DNA of 33,261 bases. It comes from Nostoc sp. GT001. GTDB taxonomy: Bacteria > Cyanobacteriota > Cyanobacteriia > Cyanobacteriales > Nostocaceae. Where the stretch lies: NCBI RefSeq assembly GCF_030382115.1, contig NZ_JAUDRJ010000003.1:5283550-5316810 (forward strand), written 5' to 3'. The notes under the pieces were generated by a model. That model worked only from the letters and a program-made list of their open reading frames with translations. It ran no database searches and had not been told where the DNA came from. Below, piece by piece: positions 8,183-15,318 of the stretch; the first letter of the stretch is position 1; each line of letters begins with the position of its first letter. Both the position numbers and the translations under genes were made by a program.

Positions 8183-10720
8183 ATGATTTTTCGGGGATTA
8201 AGTCAAAAAGCAAGGCTACTATTTACTATATTTTTAACGCTAGTGTTCATTGCAGTAATTGCGTTGTGGCAACTTTCCCCAACACAAGCCCAGCTAGTAC
8301 AGAAAGAAAGTAATTACGCAATACATATTCAACAAAACTTTAATCAATCTGCTTTTTATCCCATTGCCCAAATTCCATCTACAAACCTTTATAAACCTAT
8401 TGGCGATTGGGTAGGAAGATTAATTTTACCAACGAAACAGCAATTACAAGATGGTTTAGATTGGGTATGGATGGAAGTACAATATGCACCACCTACAGCA
8501 CAAAATTTGGTAGGTAAAATTGTACGTTTGGAGTGGAAGAATAAAAATTTGCTGGCTTTAGAACGAGTTGTAACGCGAGATATAAATTTCACTCCTGAAG
8601 TGATTAAAAGCCAAAAACAAGGAAATATTCATCCTTTTCGACTAAATGGAGTTCGTCAGGTAGGGATTTTACGCTCTTTAACTGGTGCAAATCCTGATGA
8701 TGAAACAATTGTTGTTTTAGATTCAAGTACAATCATTGATGCAAATCAAGAAAAATCTATTTTGCAAATTGAACGCGAACCTGTTTTGGCAACTGGTAGA
8801 TTTTATGGGTTGGTAAAAATAATTAAACCGATTGAATCTCAATATAAAACTAGTTTATTTCCAAATCAAAAGCAGTTAAACGATTACTTTTTAGTACAAC
8901 ATTATAATCCTAATACAAATAAATTTAATGGTATTGAAGAAACTATTCGCATTCCCCAACAAGCAATAGATTCGCGAAATTTTACTCCTTCAAGTTCGCA
9001 GCAAATCGAGCGATCGCCTGCGGGTGACGATGGGTGGTATATTTATGGCGCTGCCGATGCAAAGGGCGTATTTACAGTACGCGCACTTGCACCTCGTTCT
9101 CTGTTGCAAATTCAACCCCGTCAAATTATTACTGGTAAGGAATTAGGTCTAAATTACATCCAAGATGTAAATTGGCAAAATACTGAGAAAAATAAAGGTA
9201 AATTCAATACTGTATTATTAAAGCCTAGAGAAACACAAAATTCACTTAATCAATCTATATCAACATGGCAAGAAGGCAATAAAGCTATTGTTCTACACCT
9301 ATTTGGTGGAATTGGCGGACGTAAAGCTGAACCACTGGGAGTACCTTATACTATTACTGGACATTTTGCTTTTGGAATTGCAGAAGTTGTCCGCGACGAG
9401 TTTACTAACGAATTACGCTTCGAGACTAAATACCACCAAATTTATGCCCATAACCCCGATGGAATTATTGCCGGAACGCATACATGGGCTGATTATATGG
9501 GTAATTTACAACGTGGTTGGCTGGCAACACGTCCAGTATCAGATATTCTGATCGAATTCGACCCTGTAACGCAGGATTATGATTTTGATGGTGTCAAACT
9601 TTCGCCTTTAAAACAATTTCAGCAACAATTACAGATAACAATGGCACGTTATCGAGTTGGTGATGGAACTGGTGGTGCAATGGTATCACCTGCTACCTCA
9701 TGCGTCCAAGACTCAAGCCAAGCACTTTATGCTGCGATATTAGCAATTAAAAACCAAGTTACTACAACTCCTCAAATTCAAACTTGGATACGCGCCAACC
9801 CCAATCACCCGCAAACATTACGCTTTCAGCAGCTAGTTGAATTAGGTCAATCTTTTGAACAACAGTTAGCACCCTTGGGTATAGTTCGCGCTGATTGGCA
9901 AAGTCAAGCAGGTATACTTGCAGGTACGGGCATAGGAAAAACGACGAAACCATTTCAAGATCGTAGTATTTGGGCTGGTTTGACAACATGGCGAACAATA
10001 ATGCCAAGACTTGCACACGATGACCTAGCTGCAATATTTTTAAAACATGGCGCAACTATGCAAGTATTGCGAACCAATCAAGTTGGTGGTTGGGAATCTA
10101 ATATTACACCCATTGCCCCAACAGCACTTTTAGGACAAATTAAGATTCCTTTTACCAATATTTCACCACTTTCAATTCTTTTAAATCGCGTTTTAGCGTC
10201 CTTAGTAGTTCCGAGGTTCAAAGATTGGTTAGTTATTGTTGTACTGTTGATAATTTATAGTATTCTTGCTCTACCTTATGGTTGGAAATTTGGATTTTTA
10301 CAGATAGAACTTTGGTCTGCAAATTGGACTAATAAATGCTTGTTGATATTACGTTGCTTATTTTTACCTGCAATTATGGAAGAACTCTTTTTTCGCGTTT
10401 TTTTGCTTCCTCATCCTAGCGAAATTACCAGTTGGTTCCAATGGTCTTTGTGGGCAATAGTGAGTTTATTATTATTTATTTTGTATCATCCCTTGAATGC
10501 TAAAACATTTTTTAAAGCTGGAATTACCACATTTTTTAATCGTGTTTTTCTTGTTTTAGCTGCATTTTTGGGAATTATCTGTACTGTTGGATATACCCTC
10601 ACAGGATCTTTGTTTGTGATCGTTTTAATTCACTGGGTTGTAGTAGTAGTTTGGTTAATTGTTTTTGGAGGAATCAGAAAATTAGATAATAATCAAAAAA
10701 TTCAGAACGCTAAGGTTTAA
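8183..10720 (+). CDS. CPBP-type intramembrane protease with a large N-terminal extracytoplasmic domain
   Basis: An 845-aa protein. A signal anchor lies at about 10-31. Roughly 640 residues of soluble sequence follow, then a C-terminal membrane domain (about 675-830) with the CPBP (CAAX-type) protease motifs: EELFFR at 733-738 (EExxxR), FILYH ending at H769 (FxxxH), and H817 in the last helices. All three catalytic motifs are intact, so glutamic-type intramembrane proteolysis is likely. The soluble part contains TGHFAFG (H394) and later TSCVQDSSQALYAAI (C507 at a helix start). A His-before-Cys order of this kind occurs in permuted NlpC/P60 or papain-like folds, so a second hydrolase may be present; this is inference. 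The gene is less GC-rich than its neighbours. The ATG lacks a visible Shine-Dalgarno. Confidence 0.78.
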   Translation: MIFRGLSQKARLLFTIFLTLVFIAVIALWQLSPTQAQLVQKESNYAIHIQQNFNQSAFYPIAQIPSTNLYKPIGDWVGRLILPTKQQLQDGLDWVWMEVQYAPPTAQNLVGKIVRLEWKNKNLLALERVVTRDINFTPEVIKSQKQGNIHPFRLNGVRQVGILRSLTGANPDDETIVVLDSSTIIDANQEKSILQIEREPVLATGRFYGLVKIIKPIESQYKTSLFPNQKQLNDYFLVQHYNPNTNKFNGIEETIRIPQQAIDSRNFTPSSSQQIERSPAGDDGWYIYGAADAKGVFTVRALAPRSLLQIQPRQIITGKELGLNYIQDVNWQNTEKNKGKFNTVLLKPRETQNSLNQSISTWQEGNKAIVLHLFGGIGGRKAEPLGVPYTITGHFAFGIAEVVRDEFTNELRFETKYHQIYAHNPDGIIAGTHTWADYMGNLQRGWLATRPVSDILIEFDPVTQDYDFDGVKLSPLKQFQQQLQITMARYRVGDGTGGAMVSPATSCVQDSSQALYAAILAIKNQVTTTPQIQTWIRANPNHPQTLRFQQLVELGQSFEQQLAPLGIVRADWQSQAGILAGTGIGKTTKPFQDRSIWAGLTTWRTIMPRLAHDDLAAIFLKHGATMQVLRTNQVGGWESNITPIAPTALLGQIKIPFTNISPLSILLNRVLASLVVPRFKDWLVIVVLLIIYSILALPYGWKFGFLQIELWSANWTNKCLLILRCLFLPAIMEELFFRVFLLPHPSEITSWFQWSLWAIVSLLLFILYHPLNAKTFFKAGITTFFNRVFLVLAAFLGIICTVGYTLTGSLFVIVLIHWVVVVVWLIVFGGIRKLDNNQKIQNAKV

Positions 10721-10862
10721 GGAGGTAGGGGGCAGGAGTTAATAATGCTTGGTTAAGGCTAAAACTTGATGCCTTTATTTAGCACCAATAAATCTAGGAC
10801 AACCTTCCTCAGCCCCCTTTTTATTAGCGATCGCACTACCACTAGTATTGAGCAACACACTG

Positions 10863-11279
10863 CTAAGGCACAATCAACACTGGGCAAGGGGAAAGGTTAA
10901 TCACACGAGTGGTAACACTATCATCTGCTCCCTCTTCAGTCAAACCTAGCCCCCGGCAGCCCATGATAATTAAATCTGCCCCAATTTCATCAGCGACATC
11001 GCAGATCGTAAAAGCTGGTTTGCCTTGCCTTTCTAAGGTTTCAGATTGAATTCCTTGTTCAGAAAATAAAGATTGGGCATTTTCCAGCAGTTTCGCAACT
11101 ACCTCTGGCGACACCATCGGATCGGCACTAGGCGCGTCTGGAGGTGGTTCTTCTACCACAGACAGCAGCACCAAGCGACTGCTGTACTTTTTAACTACGT
11201 TGGTAACAACGTCAGCAGCTTCCCGCGTTTCCCGGCTTTGATCGATAGGAAATAGTACTGTCTTAAATATATCTGTCAC
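10863..11279 (-). CDS. universal stress protein (UspA family)
   Basis: A 138-aa single-domain Usp. It begins with the typical VLFPIDQS strand and ends with the ATP-loop region GCRG (9 residues) DS and the closing CPVLIVP strand. In ATP-binding Usps the loop is G-2x-G-9x-G(S/T); here the third glycine is replaced by Asp, which may weaken nucleotide binding. The start is GTG at 11279, with AGGGG 7 nt before it; no ATG is available at the proper N-terminus. The gene is divergent from pgk, with only 80 nt between the two starts, so their promoters must be packed together. Confidence 0.9.
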   Translation of the reverse strand: MTDIFKTVLFPIDQSRETREAADVVTNVVKKYSSRLVLLSVVEEPPPDAPSADPMVSPEVVAKLLENAQSLFSEQGIQSETLERQGKPAFTICDVADEIGADLIIMGCRGLGLTEEGADDSVTTRVINLSPCPVLIVP

Positions 11280-11359
11280 TTGGGTACCCCTGACTCCGGT
11301 AAAATCTTGATGGTTCTACTTTCAAAACAATAACAAAAAGGCAATCAGGAGAGTTTGGT

Positions 11360-12562
11360 GTGTCCAAAAAAAGTTTAGCAAGTTTATCTTCGGCTGATAT
11401 CTCTGGGAAACGTGCCTTAGTGCGGGTTGACTTTAACGTGCCTGTGGACGATCAAGGCAACATTACTGACGATACTCGCATTCGCGCCGCTCTACCAACC
11501 ATCCAAGATTTGACGCAGAAGGGAGCTAAGGTCATTCTCACCAGCCATTTTGGTCGTCCCAAGGGTGTGGATGACAAATTACGCCTAACTCCCGTTGCCA
11601 AGCGTCTGTCTGAGTTACTGGGGCAAGAAGTCATTAAAACTGATGATTCCATTGGCGATGAAGTTGCAGCTAAAGTTGGCGCGTTGCAAAATGGCCAAGT
11701 GCTGTTACTCGAAAATGTCCGTTTTTACAAAGAAGAAGAGAAGAACGACCCAGAATTTGCGAAAAAATTGGCAGCTAATGCTGATTTTTATGTAAATGAT
11801 GCTTTTGGTACTGCACACCGCGCCCATGCTTCTACTGAAGGTGTGACTAAATTCCTCAGCCCTTCTGTGGCTGGATATTTGGTTGAGAAGGAATTGCAAT
11901 ATCTGCAAAACGCCATTGAAAATCCCCAACGTCCTTTAGCGGCAATTATTGGCGGTTCCAAGGTTTCCAGCAAAATTGGTGTGATTGAAACACTACTGGA
12001 GAAGTGCGACAAGCTGATCATCGGTGGTGGGATGATTTTCACCTTCTACAAAGCCCGTGGTTTGAATGTTGGTAAGTCGTTGGTAGAAGAAGACAAGCTA
12101 GAACTAGCGAAGTCTTTGGAAGCTAAGGCTAAAGAACGGGGCGTTGCTTTATTGCTTCCCACAGATGTGGTATTGGCAGATAATTTTGCCCCTGATGCCA
12201 ATTCTCAAACCGTTAGCATTGAAAACATCCCCGATGGTTGGATGGGTTTGGATATTGGGCCAGACTCGGTGAAATTTTTCCAAGAAGCTCTTGCAGATAC
12301 CAAAACGGTAATTTGGAACGGGCCAATGGGTGTGTTTGAGTTTGATAAGTTTGCGAAAGGTACGGAAGCGATCGCTCATACCCTCGCTGAAATCGGTAAA
12401 ACTGGCACAACTACCATCATCGGCGGTGGCGATTCAGTAGCGGCTGTGGAAAAAGTTGGTTTAGCCGACCAAATGAGCCACATCTCCACCGACGGCGGCG
12501 CTAGCTTGGAGTTACTTGAAGGCAAGGTATTGCCTGGAATTGCAGCTTTAGATGATGCGTAA
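11360..12562 (+). CDS. pgk: phosphoglycerate kinase
   Basis: A 400-aa enzyme of glycolysis and the Calvin cycle that interconverts 1,3-bisphosphoglycerate and 3-phosphoglycerate with ADP/ATP. Signatures include the N-terminal RVDFNVPVD, the substrate-site segment TSHFGRPKG, the hinge-side [10 protein letters not shown], and the nucleotide-site NGPMGVFE and GGGDSVAA near the C-terminus. Length and motif order are standard for bacterial Pgk. Translation starts at GTG (11360), 7 nt after AGGAGA; this is the only start that gives the conserved N-terminus. It is monocistronic or ends at the hairpin region at 12588-12627. Confidence 0.98.
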   Translation: MSKKSLASLSSADISGKRALVRVDFNVPVDDQGNITDDTRIRAALPTIQDLTQKGAKVILTSHFGRPKGVDDKLRLTPVAKRLSELLGQEVIKTDDSIGDEVAAKVGALQNGQVLLLENVRFYKEEEKNDPEFAKKLAANADFYVNDAFGTAHRAHASTEGVTKFLSPSVAGYLVEKELQYLQNAIENPQRPLAAIIGGSKVSSKIGVIETLLEKCDKLIIGGGMIFTFYKARGLNVGKSLVEEDKLELAKSLEAKAKERGVALLLPTDVVLADNFAPDANSQTVSIENIPDGWMGLDIGPDSVKFFQEALADTKTVIWNGPMGVFEFDKFAKGTEAIAHTLAEIGKTGTTTIIGGGDSVAAVEKVGLADQMSHISTDGGASLELLEGKVLPGIAALDDA

Positions 12563-12587
12563 TTAGGAATTGGGGAAGGGAATAGGG

Positions 12588-12627
12588 TACAGGTTACAGG
12601 TTATTCCCTATTACCTGTCACCTGTCA
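12588..12627 (+). terminator. imperfect stem-loop after pgk
   Basis: Two ACAGGT-type heptamers (TACAGGTTACAGGT, 12588-12601) face two complementary units (ACCTGTCACCTGTCA, 12613-12627) across a short loop. The stem has one internal mismatch and is followed by CCTTTTCCC. It is built from heptamer repeats like the other gaps and may act as the pgk terminator. Confidence 0.55.
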
Positions 12628-12666
12628 CCTTTTCCCAATACCTAAGTCACTACATAAGAAAAATAT

Positions 12667-13284
12667 ATGCAACCTAAATGGCTGGAATGGGGACAGAAGT
12701 TACAAGCGATCGCTCAAAATGGGTTGACTTATTCTGAGGGTGTCTACGATATAGAACGTTACAAACAATTACGAGCGATCGCCACGGAAATTATGGCGAG
12801 TTACTCAAATGTAGAACACACTTATGTCCTCGATTTATTTAGCCGTGAAGTCGGATATGCAACTCCTAAAGTTGATGTGCGAGGAGCAATTTTTCGTGAC
12901 GATACTATATTGTTAGTCAAGGAACGGGTAGACGGCTGCTGGACTTTGCCTGGTGGATGGGCTGATGTTGGCGAGTCTGCCAGTGAGGCAGTTGTGAAAG
13001 AAGTATACGAAGAATCGGGATATCAAGCACGCGCTATCAAACTTTTAGCAGTTTATGACAGAGACAAACAGGGACATCCACCATTACCTTTTTATGTCTA
13101 CAAGCTGTTTTTTCACTGCGAACTTATTGGTGGTTCTCCATCATCAAGTATTGAAACTGAAGAAGTAGGTTTTTTCCGTGAAGATGCGTTACCAGTACTT
13201 TCCATCGGACGTGTGACACCAGCGCAAATCACGCGACTTTTCCAGCATTACCGCCAACCAGCTTTACCAACAGACTTTGATTAA
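12667..13284 (+). CDS. Nudix hydrolase with N-terminal helper domain
   Basis: A 205-aa protein. Residues 1-60 match the helical N-terminal domain found on Nudix enzymes that hydrolyse nucleoside diphosphates linked to another moiety (WLEWGQKLQAIAQNGL, YDIERYKQLRAIA). Residues 70-200 form the Nudix domain. The Nudix box lies at 97-119: GWADVGE, then KEVYEESGY, i.e. GX5EX7REUXEEXGU with the Arg replaced by Lys. The metal-binding glutamates E112, E115 and E116 are kept, so activity is expected. Relatives include CDP-choline and ADP-ribose pyrophosphatases; the substrate cannot be assigned here. It lies 104 nt after pgk, separated by a hairpin. Confidence 0.88.
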   Translation: MQPKWLEWGQKLQAIAQNGLTYSEGVYDIERYKQLRAIATEIMASYSNVEHTYVLDLFSREVGYATPKVDVRGAIFRDDTILLVKERVDGCWTLPGGWADVGESASEAVVKEVYEESGYQARAIKLLAVYDRDKQGHPPLPFYVYKLFFHCELIGGSPSSSIETEEVGFFREDALPVLSIGRVTPAQITRLFQHYRQPALPTDFD

Positions 13285-13399
13285 ATATCTCTGCATTACA
13301 AAAATTGGCATACAGAATTCATGGTTTATTCTGACTCCTGAGTTCTGAATTCGGACTCATAAAATAACCCGGACTTGTAAATAGTCTCTTGTCGGGTAA

Positions 13400-13423
13400 G
13401 GGGGACACGTTACCGTGTTCCCC
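13400..13423. terminator. hairpin between convergent genes
   Basis: GGGGGACACG (13400-13409) pairs with CGTGTTCCCC (13414-13423) over a 4-nt loop, with one G-U pair. It lies between the Nudix gene and the convergent RTX gene. There is no long T tract, so termination efficiency is uncertain. Confidence 0.55.
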
Positions 13424-13491
13424 TAGCTAGGAAGAAAAGTATCCTTGAATCTGCCCTCTGATGTCAGTACTTTTTTAAGTTGACAACGTTC

Positions 13492-14427
13492 TTATGCCAA
13501 ACTGACTTGTAACGTATAAGAAAGAGGGTTAAAGCCGCTACCAGAGAAAGTTCCGCCATCTTGAGGCAAGAAAGGAAAGTCACTCACTGAGATGGAGTAC
13601 GTACCTGCACCCAGAAAACTGGTGATTAATGACGAATTGCCACCGCCACCATCGTCGTTACTGGTCACTAACTTCCCAGCACTGTTAAATAGTCCGAGAA
13701 CTGTATCTCCCGATGTCACTGTCCTGATAGTGACAGTTCCTGGATTTGCTAAAGAAAATGTAAAAAAGTCGAAACCAGGACTACTCCCCGGTTGAACTGT
13801 TGTTAACTGGCCTGAAAGATTAACGTTTGAGCCTGATGATAAGGAACCTAACCCTTCAGCGCTGCCCAGTGTACCGTTTGTAGCTTCTCCAGCATTTTCC
13901 CGCTCATAGAACAAGAAGTCATCACTATCAAGTCTGAGATTGTTTCTCCCCTGCACAACACCTATGATCTCATCTTGCTCTCCTGTTGGTTTGTCTAAGA
14001 ATATTCGTGTGCTGCTTCCAACAACTTGCAGGCGGTAGTTCTGTGGAGATCCTTTGAGTTCAATTCGATCTTGGCTAGAGTCGAAGTCAAAAATAGTAGC
14101 CAAGTCCCCAAAACCAGGACTTGTAGTGTTGGTATCGTCGTAGAAAACATTTTCAGCGTCGCCCAGGATAAATCTATCTACTCCAGCCCCGCCAGTCAAC
14201 TGATCAGTTTCCCCTAATCCAGGTGGAAGCGGACTACCAGGCCAAACACCGATGAGGATATCGTTTCCAAACCCCCCATTGAGTTCGTCATTGCCGGGTC
14301 CGCCTTGTAGACTATCATCGCCGTCGCCACCATTGAGGATATCATTGCCGAAACCACCGTCTAGCGTATCATTTGCCGGAGTCCCATCTATCGTTTCAGA
14401 ATCTGGAGTGCCGAATTTAAATGCCAT
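13492..14427 (-). CDS. RTX calcium-binding repeat protein with C-terminal PPC-like domain
   Basis: A 311-aa protein without a cleavable signal peptide. Residues about 10-62 hold five to six GGxGxDxLx nonapeptides (GGFGNDILNG, GGDGDDSLQG, GGPGNDELNG), the Ca2+-binding beta-roll of type I secreted proteins. The middle (about 75-175) looks like the region that commonly follows RTX repeats in cyanobacteria (LTGGAGVDRFILGD, FDFDSSQDRIELKG). The C-terminus (about 200-311) is a beta domain with DFFTFSLANPGTVTIRT, LGLFNSAGKLVTSNDDGG and GAGTYSISVSDF, like bacterial pre-peptidase C-terminal (PPC/DVUA0089) domains. No catalytic domain is present. It is probably exported by a type I system and works at or outside the cell surface. 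Gene ends at 13492 facing the Nudix gene. Confidence 0.85.
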   Translation of the reverse strand: MAFKFGTPDSETIDGTPANDTLDGGFGNDILNGGDGDDSLQGGPGNDELNGGFGNDILIGVWPGSPLPPGLGETDQLTGGAGVDRFILGDAENVFYDDTNTTSPGFGDLATIFDFDSSQDRIELKGSPQNYRLQVVGSSTRIFLDKPTGEQDEIIGVVQGRNNLRLDSDDFLFYERENAGEATNGTLGSAEGLGSLSSGSNVNLSGQLTTVQPGSSPGFDFFTFSLANPGTVTIRTVTSGDTVLGLFNSAGKLVTSNDDGGGGNSSLITSFLGAGTYSISVSDFPFLPQDGGTFSGSGFNPLSYTLQVSLA

Positions 14428-14493
14428 ATAATCTCTCCTGAGTTTCTCACTAATACGTAAGTTCAGCCTCAGTCAAAGAACTATTCATTGTAG

Positions 14494-14702
14494 ATTACTT
14501 GCCATTTAAGTAATCTCTAAGTTAGAAAACATTAATTATTTGGTTAGGAACTTCTAAAGAAAAAAATATCCAACTATTTGTTGTAGGCTGACCCGAAAAG
14601 CCCATATTTGGTTGCGGGCGAACGAGACGCCTACTCCACAAAATTAGATAATCAATTTTCTGAAAATTCCTTAATTGATGATTACCCAAATGGTAAGTAA
14701 TT
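14494..14702. promoter_or_regulatory. pair of inverted near-palindromic 22-bp sites upstream of the RTX gene
   Basis: ATTACTTGCCATTTAAGTAATC at 14494-14515 recurs in inverted orientation around 14680-14701, where the complement reads ATTACTTACCATTTGGGTAATC (19 of 22 positions equal). The proximal copy has a perfect 9-bp dyad (14492-14500 with 14508-14516). It lies about 65-90 nt upstream of the RTX start codon. Two dyad sites at this distance could be operators; this is inference. Confidence 0.4.
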
Positions 14703-15167
14703 AGCTTAAATATTTTGGTTCTTTTTTGAAATCTTTTTGAACCTACGTTGTACTTACATGCATATCATGAAGTACAAGGTTACATCAACATCTTTAACAA
14801 ATCTTAAAAAGGCAATAAATGCGATTGATTAAGACATGAAAAAATAGGTGTTAAATTTAATTAAATATTGTTTAAAACTACTGTTCTTTTTGGTGAACGT
14901 TGCGAGATTTTTCAGATGAAGGTGGTATCGTTGTTAAGTTAAGTTTCAACATCAGATTTTATATAGTTATTTGGGATCGGAAAATTAGGTTTTTGTGCCA
15001 GTCCTGTGTATTTTTGCTTGCATTGGGATGCTTCCCATAAATTTTATCGAAACAGAATTTAGGAGTCAGAAGTCAGAATGGGCTAAACGCCCCGCTACCG
15101 CTAACAGCATGAATTCTGTGCGACTAGCGGACTTCGGCGTGAGCGCTCAATCGAACGCTGAATAGAT

Positions 15168-15232
15168 GGGTTTAAGACCCCACCAAATCGTAGATTTGGT
15201 GGTGCAACAATTGAGTGGCGGGTCTGAATCCC
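15168..15232. repeat. nested inverted repeat (possible transposon end or MITE remnant)
   Basis: An inner perfect hairpin, CCACCAAATC (15180-15189) with GATTTGGTGG (15193-15202) over a 3-nt loop, sits within an outer imperfect pairing of GGGTTTAAGACCC (15168-15180) with GGGTCTGAATCCC (15220-15232). The nested fold recalls the subterminal hairpins of IS200/IS605-type elements, but no transposase is nearby. Confidence 0.5.
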
Positions 15233-15318
15233 TCACTCAAAGATTGCTGAATTCTCCATTCTTCTTCAATTAACGTAGAGACACTCCACTCCAGATAGAT
15301 GCAGAGGATGACTCTCTA

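Larger units (their letters stand above)
14428..15318. other. 891-nt non-coding region between the RTX and kinase genes
   Basis: No ORF with recognisable protein features was found on either strand. The RTX-proximal half holds two inverted 22-bp near-palindromes, listed separately. The kinase-proximal half holds the folded repeat at 15168-15232 and repeat-like GC-rich palindromes (GGGCTAAACGCCC near 15080). The part between about 14720 and 15050 is AT-rich and featureless to me. Confidence 0.6.

Noticed and set aside
15219..15233. tRNA T-loop-like sequence (GGGTCTGAATCCC)
   Set aside because: No acceptor, D or anticodon arms can be formed around it; it is better explained as the outer arm of the nested hairpin.
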